A stretch of DNA of 64,000 bases from Undibacterium sp. 5I1. Lineage in GTDB: Bacteria; Pseudomonadota; Gammaproteobacteria; Burkholderiales; Burkholderiaceae_D. Each line of letters opens with the position of its first letter. Positions within the stretch are counted from its first letter, which is position 1. Made by a program: the position numbers and the translations under genes. Shown here piece after piece: positions 1 through 7,708 of this stretch. The stretch is taken from positions 124,001-188,000 of the forward strand of contig NZ_JAVIWI010000001.1 in assembly GCF_034314085.1 (NCBI RefSeq), read 5' to 3'. The notes beneath the pieces were generated by a model, which made no database searches, was not told the DNA's origin, and saw only the letters and a program-made list of their open reading frames with translations.

Positions 1-477
1 GTGATCTCGGTATTTAGCGTGACGCTGGTGACGATCTACGGTCAGACCCGGATTTTGTTTGCGATCAGCAAAGATGGCTTGATCTCACCCTCTTTCCAGC
101 GCTTGCATGCACGTACTCAGACCCCGACTAGCAATACAATTATCGTTTGTGTCGTGGTCAGTATTGTTGCCGGTTTAGTCGATGCGACCTTCTTGTGGGA
201 CATGGTTAGTATGGGCACGCTGGTGGCATTTATCGTAGTCTCAACGGCTGTGCCAGTGATGCGTGCTAAAGGTATTGGTGCTGGCAGTGGTGGTTTCCGG
301 GTTCCGTTTGGGCCATATTTTTTACCCGGACTAAGTATCTTGGCTTGTTTATATATCGTTAAAGATTTACCACCGACGACTTACAAGGTATTTTTTATCT
401 GGATGGCAGTAGCGATCGGTGTATATTTTTTATATGGAATGAGACATTCACGTTTGCGCCAAAATGACGAAAAATAA
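1..477 (+). CDS. APC-family amino acid permease, C-terminal part (5' end outside window)
   Basis: This is the C-terminal part of an inner-membrane amino acid transporter of the APC superfamily, closest in look to the cationic amino acid transporter (CAT/YfnA) group. The visible 158 residues start with the conserved TIYGQTRILFAISKDGL stretch that follows TM8 in this family, then run through a helix pair near residues 45-85 and two more helices near 105-150, ending in a short basic tail. The reading frame is open to base 1, so the gene begins upstream and the GTG at position 1 is not its start. The substrate cannot be told from this fragment. Confidence 0.85.
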   Translation: MISVFSVTLVTIYGQTRILFAISKDGLISPSFQRLHARTQTPTSNTIIVCVVVSIVAGLVDATFLWDMVSMGTLVAFIVVSTAVPVMRAKGIGAGSGGFRVPFGPYFLPGLSILACLYIVKDLPPTTYKVFFIWMAVAIGVYFLYGMRHSRLRQNDEK

Positions 478-489
478 ATATTGGTATAA

Positions 490-517
490 GCGCAATGGCA
501 TTGCAAAGCCATTGCGC
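490..517 (+). terminator. Hairpin after the permease gene
   Basis: A perfect 10 bp stem (GCGCAATGGC / GCCATTGCGC) with an 8-base loop lies 13 bases after the permease stop codon. The T-rich stretch that follows is displaced by about ten bases, so it is a plausible but not textbook intrinsic terminator. Confidence 0.55.
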
Positions 518-612
518 CATAGACCAGATTTTTTCATGATAGCTTTATGATGTGTCAGATGGACATACGGTTAACGATTGATCGTGCTAATTATTTTTCA
601 AATTGGTGATAT

Positions 613-1119
613 ATGAAATTGAAACTGAAAAAAATCTGCAATGGCGTAGTCGCTGCAAGTAGCCTGGCTGTCCTCGCTTTGATGACGCCGGTATGCAGCG
701 CAAACGCTGAAGTCATTGGCAGCGTAGATACCGCTTTCATTTTGATTGGACCCGACCATAAAATTATCGTTGAGGCCTATGACGATCCTAAAGTGGATGG
801 CATAACTTGTTACATTTCTCGTGCAAAAACGGGTGGTATCAAAGGTGCGATCGGCTTGGCAGAGGACAAGGCAGAAGCTTCTATCGCATGCCGCCAGGTT
901 GGCCCTATTAGTTTTAAAAAACCTTTGGTGCAGCAAGAAGAAGTATTTAATGAGCGCTTATCTATTTTGTTTAAAAAACTCAGAATAGTCCGTGTCGTTG
1001 ATACCAAACGCAATGCGCTGGTATATCTGACGTATTCTGATCGCCTGATTAATGGTTCACCGCAAAATAGTGTGACCGCAGTGCCGGTAGATAAAGCTAT
1101 GCCGATTCCGCTAAAGTAA
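613..1119 (+). CDS. creA: CreA family periplasmic protein
   Basis: CreA-like protein of 168 residues (E. coli CreA is 157). The N-terminus is a clear Sec signal peptide: basic start, hydrophobic core near residues 11-28, likely cleavage after ANA at 30-32. The mature part carries the family hallmarks GSVDTAF near 36-42, a Cys at 66 (DGITCYIS), a Cys at 93 (ASIACRQ) that probably pairs with it, and the conserved C-terminal YLTYSDRL stretch. CreA's biochemical role is not established. The gene appears to be a single unit. GGTGAT upstream of the ATG is a weak ribosome binding site. Confidence 0.85.
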   Translation: MKLKLKKICNGVVAASSLAVLALMTPVCSANAEVIGSVDTAFILIGPDHKIIVEAYDDPKVDGITCYISRAKTGGIKGAIGLAEDKAEASIACRQVGPISFKKPLVQQEEVFNERLSILFKKLRIVRVVDTKRNALVYLTYSDRLINGSPQNSVTAVPVDKAMPIPLK

Positions 1120-1238
1120 ATTATCTGAAAGATTTAGTGATAAATACGAGAAATAAATGCAGCAAAGCAACGATTGCGCTTTAAAATCTGGGATTACACG
1201 AAAAAATGTGCTGGCAATATTTGTCCTAAATCAAATCA

Positions 1239-2102
1239 ATGAAAACCTCTGCTGCCCCAGCCAGAACCACTGAGCAATCAGTTGATGCTCTGCTTAAAAC
1301 GATCAGAATTCCGCCGCGCCCTAGTTTGTTAGCAGAGGTTCAGCAAGAACTGTCGTCTAAAGAGCCCGATCCGCGTCGCCTCGCAAAAATTATCGCTAAT
1401 GATGTCGGCCTGGCAGGTTCTTTGATGAAGTTGACCAACTCCTCTTTTTTTGGATTACGTTTAAAGGCGAGTTCTGTCGATCATGCGGTTGATCTATTAG
1501 GCATGGCGCAGTGCGGCACATTAATGACGGGCATCATTGCCCGTCAGTCGGTTGTAGTGCAAGGGCAATCACTGGTGAAGTTTTGGGATTTTTCTACCAA
1601 GCGGGCGCAGGCGATGATTTATCTGGCGCGTAATATGCATATTTATCCCTCAGATATTGCGCATACGTTTGGCTTGTTTTGCGATATCGGCATTCCAATT
1701 ATGCTGGAGCGTTTTCCTCACTATGCAGCAACGCTGACTAAAGCTAATCAGGAATTTACTAAAAAATTTACCGAGATCGAAGATGAGGCGCATCAGTGCA
1801 ATCACGCCGCAGTCGGGTCTTTGATGGCGCGTACCTGGGGTTTGCCCGAAGATGTTTTTACCGCGATTTTATTGCACCATGACTACGCGGTTTTAGAAGA
1901 TAGCGCTACGCCAGAAATGGTTCGTGCACTAGTAGCAATGGCCTTGATGTCGGAATACGCCATACAAAAATATCATGGGCAAGATGTTTCCGCCGAATGG
2001 GAAAAAGGCGGAGTGCAGGCTTGCCATTTTCTGGGTTTATCCACAGATGAAGCTGCCGATAAATTTGATGAATTACATGAAATGTTTAATAGTATGGAGT
2101 GA
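1239..2102 (+). CDS. HDOD domain protein
   Basis: Soluble 287-residue protein made almost entirely of one HDOD domain (about residues 18-215), the degenerate HD-like fold found in bacterial signalling proteins. Visible family features are the IPPRPSLLAEV opening, the NDVGLAGSLMKLTNSSFFGL stretch (residues 50-69) and the LLHHDY segment near 216-221. HDOD proteins lack a complete catalytic metal site and are thought to act as regulatory or scaffold modules. There is no attached GGDEF, EAL or receiver domain, so partner and signal are unknown. A second, separate HDOD gene lies at 53168-54016. Confidence 0.85.
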   Translation: MKTSAAPARTTEQSVDALLKTIRIPPRPSLLAEVQQELSSKEPDPRRLAKIIANDVGLAGSLMKLTNSSFFGLRLKASSVDHAVDLLGMAQCGTLMTGIIARQSVVVQGQSLVKFWDFSTKRAQAMIYLARNMHIYPSDIAHTFGLFCDIGIPIMLERFPHYAATLTKANQEFTKKFTEIEDEAHQCNHAAVGSLMARTWGLPEDVFTAILLHHDYAVLEDSATPEMVRALVAMALMSEYAIQKYHGQDVSAEWEKGGVQACHFLGLSTDEAADKFDELHEMFNSME

Positions 2103-2150
2103 TCACGGTATTTTTCTTGCAACGACTCCTACCGTGAACATCACCAAACT

Positions 2151-2345
2151 TCAAGCTTTCCCCCGCAGTAAACGTGCTGGCAACAAAACGATTGCACGCA
2201 ATAATTCAAACACGCCTTCTACGGCAATCCCCATCAGTCTGAATGGCAAGCAGATCAGCCATACCAGCGGATAAAGCACCAGTGCGAACAAGGCCAGCGG
2301 CCAGCACATTACTAACAGCACAATCCACAAAATAAACGTCAGCAT
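2151..2345 (-). CDS. Small hydrophobic membrane protein
   Basis: Predicted 64-residue protein with two hydrophobic stretches (about residues 1-34 and 39-55) and a basic RLLRGKA tail, so probably an inner-membrane protein. The ATG at 2345 is chosen because AGGAAA sits just upstream; the frame is open further to a TTG at 2375, which has no visible ribosome binding site. It lies directly downstream of an even smaller membrane ORF on the same strand (2368-2457), so the two may be co-transcribed. No family is recognised and no function is assigned. Confidence 0.6.
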   Translation of the reverse strand: MLTFILWIVLLVMCWPLALFALVLYPLVWLICLPFRLMGIAVEGVFELLRAIVLLPARLLRGKA

Positions 2346-2367
2346 TGAGTTTCCTAGACTTGAGGTT

Positions 2368-2457
2368 TCAGACAAAAAGTTGGTGTATCACACTGCTGAT
2401 AATCAGGATGGCGATGCTCAGGATAACAACGCCATCCATGTCTGCTTTGAGGTCCAT
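2368..2457 (-). CDS. 29-residue single-pass membrane protein
   Basis: A very short ORF: ATG, 28 further codons, TGA. The product begins MDLKADMDGVVILSIAIL and is a charged N-terminus followed by one uninterrupted hydrophobic helix (about residues 9-24). The start is preceded by AAAGGATATTGT, a good ribosome binding site at proper spacing. It ends 22 bases before the start of the 64-residue membrane protein at 2151-2345. The signal-plus-helix layout and the RBS argue for translation; the function is unknown. Confidence 0.5.
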   Translation of the reverse strand: MDLKADMDGVVILSIAILIISSVIHQLFV

Positions 2458-2774
2458 ACAATATCCTTTCAAATTCTTGGGTTGGTTTTTGTTAGCTTAT
2501 AAAAATCCGTATCCCTGGTGCGGCTAGCTTGCCAGACTAGCATGCTGGATCAAGCAGAATATGCGCTTAAGTATTGATCCAAATACGCATCACAGTCTTA
2601 GTTTTTTTAGAAGCTAACTCCAATATAGTCAGTGTCGCTCAATCCCGCTAGGACGGTCTGACGAACTGTAATTTGGCAGGCTTGATCGATCTGAATTGGA
2701 GGATCAATGGTGTAGGGGAGATTTAAAAAACTCCACATTTGAGCACATAGCGTTATGGTTGTTGTTCAGTTTGA
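2458..2774. other. Gene-free stretch
   Basis: About 315 bases between the small membrane genes and the broken DUF6968-like gene. No credible ORF, RNA gene or member of the repeat families seen elsewhere in this window was found here. Confidence 0.5.
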
Positions 2775-3092
2775 TCAGGTGGATTTACTTAATCCTGAAG
2801 TAATCAGATCGTGTAGCGTTGCCGGATTGCCGTCTTTGTCCCAATAAAATAACCAGCCAGTTTCAGAAAAATGCCTAACTCTCAGTGCAATGAATGACAT
2901 TGCCATTTGTACAGCATGCCAGCTATCGCACCCATAAATCCTTGATGGGTGCGAGTCGAGTATCCCCAGCGATACGGCGCAACCCCAGTCAATATGATCC
3001 TTGATCGGGGCAGCAATACTTAAGTTCAGGTCTGCGCCGACACCGTCTGGTGACACGGCATATCAGCGTCGTTCTATCAAAAAATCGTTCAT
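2775..3092 (-). pseudogene. Small DUF6968-like gene interrupted by an in-frame TGA at codon 10
   Basis: From the ATG at 3092, preceded by AAAGAGG, the frame reads MNDFLIERR, then TGA (3065-3063), then continues as YAVSPDGVGADLNLSIAAP and onward for 93 more sense codons to the stop at 2775. The part after the stop reads as ordinary protein, with a YGCDSWHAVQMAMSFI segment like the GxDSxQALxLAL motif of the DUF6968 family, and ERR-YAV across the stop looks like the normal start of such a protein. The gene therefore seems intact except for one nonsense codon. The alternative is re-initiation at the GTG (3056). The family assignment is by resemblance only. Confidence 0.5.
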
Positions 3093-3125
3093 GACCGAGC
3101 CTCTTTCTTTGAAATGGATTTCTGT

Positions 3126-3497
3126 TTAGCTTGTGGTTTTTACTTCATTGAACAGAATCTTGTTGGAAAAAGGGTCTGTCAGGCTCAAGATTCTGTCGCC
3201 CCATACGGCGATTTCAATGCCAGGTTTATTGTATTTGTAGGTCTTCTGAGATAACTCTTGGTACAACGCATCGATGTCTGATGTGTTTACAAATACCTTG
3301 CTTCCCGGTGTGCAGTCACCGGAATGTTCGCTCAGGTGAAAAACTAGATTGTCTTTCGATACTTGCATATAGATAGGAAAATCGTCCTTAAACCGATGTT
3401 CCCAATCGATACTCATGCCGAGAAACTCAACATAAAACTGTTTCGCTTTTTCTTCATCAAAGATGCGTAAGACGGGAATGCTCTGGAAGTCCATCAT
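3126..3497 (-). CDS. Glyoxalase superfamily (VOC fold) protein
   Basis: A 123-residue single-module protein of the vicinal oxygen chelate fold, of the bleomycin-resistance/glyoxalase type. It has the opening IPVLRIFDEEKAKQFYVEFLGM, the VFHLSEH strand near 52-58 and the closing LTDPFSNKILF motif (about 106-116) typical of the superfamily. Such proteins work as dimers and bind metal ions or hydrophobic ligands; the actual ligand is unknown, and a resistance role should not be assumed. The start is supported by AAGGAGCA immediately before the ATG. Upstream lie two intergenic repeat elements. Confidence 0.8.
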   Translation of the reverse strand: MMDFQSIPVLRIFDEEKAKQFYVEFLGMSIDWEHRFKDDFPIYMQVSKDNLVFHLSEHSGDCTPGSKVFVNTSDIDALYQELSQKTYKYNKPGIEIAVWGDRILSLTDPFSNKILFNEVKTTS

Positions 3498-3566
3498 TGC
3501 TCCTTATTCCTATGCCAGTTGCGACAGTGTGTTGAGTGAATGGTAATCAAGATAATAATTTATATT

Positions 3567-3669
3567 TAGGACTGACGTAAAAATGCCCCAGCCACGTTGT
3601 AGCTCCTAGCCGTACTAAAGTACTGTCATCGTCGCTACGCCTTGCTGGGACAGTTTTGCGTCAGTCCTA
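3567..3669. repeat. ~100 bp palindromic element (TIR AGGACTTACGCAAAA type), copy 1
   Basis: Its ends are exact inverted copies (TAGGACTGACG ... CGTCAGTCCTA). Inside it carries a GTTGTAGCTCCTAGC block and a CGTCGCTACGCCTTGCTGG block, both shared with copies at 18728-18829 and 49791-49890. There is no ORF. It lies 15 bases from a copy of the 84 bp element. Confidence 0.8.
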
Positions 3670-3684
3670 ATATTCTCAACTTAA

Positions 3685-3768
3685 ATATACTGCCTATTAG
3701 TATATTTAAGTTGTCCAGGTAATATTTGGAGGATAAGCGGTATTTTATAAAAATAATGGGGAGTATAT
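3685..3768. repeat. 84 bp ATATACTCC/GGAGTATAT element, copy A
   Basis: Same layout as the other nine copies: ATATACT end, a second inner GTATATTTAA, a TTGTCCA motif, then TATAAAAATAATGGG and a GGAGTATAT end. The right half of the inner dyad is diverged here (TTGGAGGA instead of TTGGACAA). It ends 14 bases from the LysR stop codon. Confidence 0.8.
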
Positions 3769-3782
3769 AAAAATTTCTAGGT

Positions 3783-4712
3783 TTAACCCGCCTGTTTGGC
3801 ACTATCTAACAACCAGTTCTTAAACGCCAGCAAAGGTCCCAGACTCGCGTTTTGTTCCGGATACACCAGATAATAGGCGGCCGAGCGGGGTAGGCTTAAT
3901 TGCAGTGGAATGCTTAGCGTGCCAGCATCCAATTCTGCCTGCACCATAAAACGCGGAATCAGCGCCACACCTAAACCGGCGGCGGCGGCACTGATCAGCA
4001 TGGTGAACAATTCATAGCGAGCACCTTTGACAGCGGATACATCATTGCGGCAATCATGTAAATCAAACCAGCGTCGCCAATCGTCTAAACGGCTGGTCAG
4101 GTGCAGCAAAGGCATTTTGCTGATATCTGTGATGCCTATGATGTTCTCGTTGGCTTTGGTCGCATCCGTAGTTTGATATTTTGCCAATAAGGCAGGGCTG
4201 CAAACTGGTGTCGTGTCATCTTCACCGATTAAAAAATCCCCAATGGTGCCGGGCCAAGGCGCTTGTCCTGAATGAATCGCCGCATGGAAATGCGATTCAG
4301 AAAAAATAAACGCATCGGTTCTGGTACTGAGATTAATCGTAATGTCGGGGCGCAGTGCGTGGAATTGTGCCAGACGCGGGATCAGCCATTGGGTCGCAAA
4401 AGTCGGTACGACTGCCAATTCCAGCACGCCGGAACCCTCCTGGCTCGCCATTAACTCCAGGGTGTCGCGCTCTATTCGGCCCAGATGCAGACGTATACGT
4501 CCGGCATACTCTTGCCCGGCAGGCGTTAATACGACGCGTTGTTTGATGCGGGCAAATAGCGGTACACCCAACCAGCTCTCTAACCCCGCAATTTGTTTGC
4601 AGACCGCGCCTTGGGTCAGCGCCAGTTCATCCGCGGTACGGGTAAAACTTTGCAGGCGTGCTGCAGCCTCAAAGATCATGAGCGCATTTAAGCTAGGGAT
4701 TTTTTTTCTCAT
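3783..4712 (-). CDS. LysR-family transcriptional regulator (GcvA-like)
   Basis: 309-residue LysR-type regulator. The N-terminal winged helix-turn-helix covers about residues 6-65 (LNALMIFEAAARLQSFTRTADELALTQ begins it), followed by a linker helix and a periplasmic-binding-protein-like effector domain (about 92-300). The opening IPSLNALMIFEAAAR is typical of the GcvA subgroup. It is divergent from the 2-oxoadipate/D-2-hydroxyglutarate operon with only 107 bases between start codons, the classical arrangement for a LysR regulator of its neighbour, so control of that operon is likely but inferred. A TCAC-N6-GTGA dyad lies in the gap. Confidence 0.9.
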   Translation of the reverse strand: MRKKIPSLNALMIFEAAARLQSFTRTADELALTQGAVCKQIAGLESWLGVPLFARIKQRVVLTPAGQEYAGRIRLHLGRIERDTLELMASQEGSGVLELAVVPTFATQWLIPRLAQFHALRPDITINLSTRTDAFIFSESHFHAAIHSGQAPWPGTIGDFLIGEDDTTPVCSPALLAKYQTTDATKANENIIGITDISKMPLLHLTSRLDDWRRWFDLHDCRNDVSAVKGARYELFTMLISAAAAGLGVALIPRFMVQAELDAGTLSIPLQLSLPRSAAYYLVYPEQNASLGPLLAFKNWLLDSAKQAG

Positions 4713-4734
4713 TGATATAGATTATTCTTTTTAT

Positions 4735-4748
4735 TCACTAACTTGTGA
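4735..4748. promoter_or_regulatory. Candidate LysR operator dyad
   Basis: TCACTAACTTGTGA, a TCAC/GTGA inverted repeat, lies 22 bases upstream of the LysR start in the divergent promoter region. LysR proteins bind short AT-rich dyads in such gaps. Assigned by position and symmetry only. Confidence 0.3.
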
Positions 4749-4819
4749 TTTTATATCGTTTGTCCCGATTGTCCAGTTAAGTGAGAATGCTGCACTAGCT
4801 AACAATTAAACCATCTACT

Positions 4820-5839
4820 ATGAATCCACATATTCAAACCCTGCTTGTTGCCAGTATAGGCGAGCAGCAAACAAGCAACTTAGTGAATTTATTGCATGTA
4901 TCTCCTAAATTTGACCACGTACAACCGGGGCAGGTAACACGTGCCGAGATCGCGCAGGCCTTGAATATGTTGCTGTTTTACGGAATTTTGCAGCGGGTTC
5001 CCAGCGGGAAGACTTACACCGATGAGCTCGTTGCCCGTGGCGGCAAAGTCATGCTGGATCATGGTGCTTTGCGCACGGTACGCTGGTTTGGCATCGGTGC
5101 TTTGCCACCGGGCGAAGCCGCTGTGACGCGGATTCTCAAGCCACTAGGGTATCGCCTGAATGGCAAATATCCGCTGGATCGTTTAAACATGACCGGGCGT
5201 TCTTATGCACAGATCGATGATCCTGAAAATATCTCGCAGTTTTTTGTCAGCGAACTACATCCAGAACGTTTTAGTCCGGCTTTTCAGCAAGCGGTGAGCC
5301 GGGTTTTGGGCGACTCCAAAGATCCTTTGACGCCAGCGGCGTTTAGTCTGCTCAATGAACTGGAGCGCGACGGCAGTCTGAGCGTGCAGCAGTCGCTGGA
5401 ATTATTGCCCGTGCTGGTTGCCTGTTTTGATCGTCAACATGGCACTCCGCAATTAAGCGACTATGAGTTGCTAATCAAAGAATCCGCCGAAATGGCATGG
5501 ATCGCCACTGAGGGAAATGTGTTTAACCACGCAACGGACCGCGTAGCGGATGTGTTCCAGACTGCGGAGGAGCAAAAAGCCTTGGGGCGCCCCATCAAAG
5601 CGCAGGTCGAAGTCTCTGGCTCTGGCCGCGTAAGGCAGACCGCGTTTAAGGCCGACAATGTTGTGCGGGAATTTTATGATGCAGAGGCGGCGCTGGTGAT
5701 GCGCGAAGTGCCGGGATCATTTTATGAATTTATCTCACGCGACACGATGCTTGATCCCGTCACCGGATTGTCAAAACTCGATCTGCAGTTTGACACAGGC
5801 AATGCGCAAGGTATTTTTAAGATGACTGCCAATGCTTGA
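4820..5839 (+). CDS. hglS: 2-oxoadipate dioxygenase/decarboxylase, HglS family (DUF1338)
   Basis: DUF1338/HglS-family Fe(II) enzyme; characterised members convert 2-oxoadipate to D-2-hydroxyglutarate with O2, releasing CO2, in the D-lysine route. The family's metal ligands are visible as H81 in LDHGALRT, H237 in VFNHATDRV and E303 in GSFYEFISR, and the substrate-clamping Arg is probably R85. SELHPERFS and MAWIATEGN are further family stretches. At 339 residues it is shorter than the Pseudomonas enzyme (about 460 residues), as many DUF1338 proteins are. Its stop overlaps the next gene's start in ATGCTTGA, so the two are translationally coupled. Substrate assignment rests on this pairing and has not been shown for this short form. 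Confidence 0.8.
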   Translation: MNPHIQTLLVASIGEQQTSNLVNLLHVSPKFDHVQPGQVTRAEIAQALNMLLFYGILQRVPSGKTYTDELVARGGKVMLDHGALRTVRWFGIGALPPGEAAVTRILKPLGYRLNGKYPLDRLNMTGRSYAQIDDPENISQFFVSELHPERFSPAFQQAVSRVLGDSKDPLTPAAFSLLNELERDGSLSVQQSLELLPVLVACFDRQHGTPQLSDYELLIKESAEMAWIATEGNVFNHATDRVADVFQTAEEQKALGRPIKAQVEVSGSGRVRQTAFKADNVVREFYDAEAALVMREVPGSFYEFISRDTMLDPVTGLSKLDLQFDTGNAQGIFKMTANA

Positions 5840-7286
5840 GCCTGTCAACCGCTTAGCTGTGCTGGAGTCACTGCAAGATTTATTGGGTAATGCCGGCTTG
5901 CTGACCACGCCAGAGGACTGCGCTCGTTACGTAACCGGAGCGCGTTATGGCGTCGGGCAGGCAATGGCGGTCGCGCGTCCCAATAGCACCGCGCAATTGT
6001 CGCAACTGGTCAGTCTGTGTGCAGCGCATCACTTGAAGCTGGTGGTGCAGGGTGCCAATACGGGCTTGGTCGCAGCCAGCACACCAGATCAGAGCGGACA
6101 GTATTTGGTGTTAAGCACGGAACGTCTTAGTCGTTGCATAGAGATTGATACGGTCAACCGCTCAGTCACCGTCGATTCTGGTGTGACCTTGCACGATCTG
6201 AATGAGGCGCTGAAAGAACACGATTTATGCTTCCCGATTGACCTCGGTGCCAACCCGACCATCGGCGGTATGATCGCCGCCAATACTGGGGGTGCACGAT
6301 TGATTAAATATGGCGACGTGCGGCAAAATTTGTTGGGGCTGGAAGTCGTATTGCTGAATCCGGCAGGCAGGGTGCTGGATCTGCAATCGGCGCTTCGCAA
6401 AAATAATACCGGCCCCGATCTAAAGCAATTGTTTATCGGCACCAGCGGCGCCTACGGGATTATCAGCAAAGCCGTTTTACAAGTGCATCGCCTGCCAAAA
6501 CAAAGCGCTACTGCATTAGTTGTGCCGCGTGATCAGGCGGCGGTTTTAGAATTGTTGCAAAGGCTGGAGCGTGATTGCGGCGAATTTTTGAGTGCCTTTG
6601 AGGGGATTTCTGGACAAGCATTGACGTCGGTATTGCGACATGTCCCCGCGATCAGCAATCCCTTTGGCGGTCTGGCTGATATCCCCGATTATTGCGTCCT
6701 GATTGAGCTGGATACCAGCATCACTCAGCAGCATTCAGGCTTGTGTCTGGAGGATTTATTAAGCAATTCGCTGGCTGCCTTGTTGACTGGAAGCGATGAC
6801 GACATCATCACCAATGCAGTGATTGGTCGCGGTAAAGATTTATGGCGTATCCGGCATGCAATCAGTGAGTCTTTGCGTAGCGAAGGTAAGATCATTGCGT
6901 TTGACATTTCTATGCCGCGTTCATCTTTGGTTGATTTTCGGCAGCAGGCGATTGGCTTGATCGAAACCGATTATCCATTTTTACAGATCATGGATTTTGG
7001 TCATTGGGCGGATGGCGGTTGCCACTTCAATCTGGTGTGGCCGCATGTGGCGACGATCGCTTACGATGCGGCAACGGTCAGCGCAGTGCGTGATGCGATC
7101 TACGATATGGTGGTGAATGAGTATCAAGGCAGCTTTAGTGCCGAACACGGAGTCGGCCCCTATAATCAAACCTACTACCATCGGTTTACGTCGCAAGCAG
7201 CGCAGCAACTGGCGGGAAAAATGCAAACACTGCTCGACCCTGATCGCTTATTTGGCCTGACCTGGTTCGGTGAGCTGGCTGAATAA
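5832..7286 (+). CDS. FAD-linked D-2-hydroxyglutarate dehydrogenase-like oxidase
   Basis: 484-residue flavoprotein of the FAD_binding_4 / FAD-oxidase_C architecture: PCMH-type FAD domain at about residues 38-220 (with LVVQGANTGLV and the TIGGMIAANTGGAR pyrophosphate loop), then the C-terminal substrate domain ending in FSAEHGVGPYN, where the His is the conserved metal or substrate ligand. Family members are D-lactate, glycolate and D-2-hydroxyglutarate dehydrogenases. Coupling to hglS by an 8-base overlap points to oxidation of D-2-hydroxyglutarate to 2-oxoglutarate, feeding the TCA cycle. There is no fused iron-sulfur domain, unlike YdiJ. The electron acceptor is unknown. Confidence 0.85.
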   Translation: MLEPVNRLAVLESLQDLLGNAGLLTTPEDCARYVTGARYGVGQAMAVARPNSTAQLSQLVSLCAAHHLKLVVQGANTGLVAASTPDQSGQYLVLSTERLSRCIEIDTVNRSVTVDSGVTLHDLNEALKEHDLCFPIDLGANPTIGGMIAANTGGARLIKYGDVRQNLLGLEVVLLNPAGRVLDLQSALRKNNTGPDLKQLFIGTSGAYGIISKAVLQVHRLPKQSATALVVPRDQAAVLELLQRLERDCGEFLSAFEGISGQALTSVLRHVPAISNPFGGLADIPDYCVLIELDTSITQQHSGLCLEDLLSNSLAALLTGSDDDIITNAVIGRGKDLWRIRHAISESLRSEGKIIAFDISMPRSSLVDFRQQAIGLIETDYPFLQIMDFGHWADGGCHFNLVWPHVATIAYDAATVSAVRDAIYDMVVNEYQGSFSAEHGVGPYNQTYYHRFTSQAAQQLAGKMQTLLDPDRLFGLTWFGELAE

Positions 7287-7404
7287 AGCAATGCGCTCAT
7301 TGCTACGTTTGAGAGTGACTTTTGAGCGACCGCTGAATGACGAGGCAGGGAAAATAAGTGGGCGAAACCTCATTGAGAATGTCTAAATCGATTCGTCGTT
7401 AAAT

Positions 7405-7486
7405 ATATACTCATAGTAGGTATATTTTAGTAGTCCATATATTTAATGGTCAATAAGCCAGTTTTTATAAAAATAAACGGGAGTAT
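7405..7486. repeat. 82 bp ATATACTCC/GGAGTATAT element, copy B
   Basis: Same orientation as copy A: ATATACTCATAGTAGGTATA at the left, GTTTTTATAAAAATAAACGG then GAGTAT at the right; the inner dyad is decayed (AGTCCAT ... ATGGTCAA). It lies between the convergent D-2-hydroxyglutarate dehydrogenase and S53 peptidase genes. Confidence 0.8.
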
Positions 7487-7593
7487 GTTGATTGTTGTGG
7501 AATCCAATTGCCTCCACGCTACCTTGTTAAGCTAATCAAGCAGTGTCTTTTACCAATGCTTAGTCGCACCAGATCAACATCAGCGCTGAAACG

Positions 7594-7629
7594 ATTTCGC
7601 CCTCATTCTCGTCAGAATGAGGGCGAAAT
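7594..7629. terminator. Bidirectional hairpin between convergent genes
   Basis: Perfect 16 bp inverted repeat (ATTTCGCCCTCATTCT / AGAATGAGGGCGAAAT) with a CGTC loop. GC-rich core with A/T flanks, placed between two converging genes, as expected of a shared terminator. Confidence 0.7.
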
Positions 7630-7708
7630 TCTTTATAGCTTATTTGACTGACCGCAAACTTGTGGCAGCCAGCCAAACTCACTAGCGACTAATCGCTAAC
7701 AATACCTA

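Noticed and set aside
598..1013. Antisense ORFs opposite creA
   Set aside because: Shadows of a well-supported coding frame.
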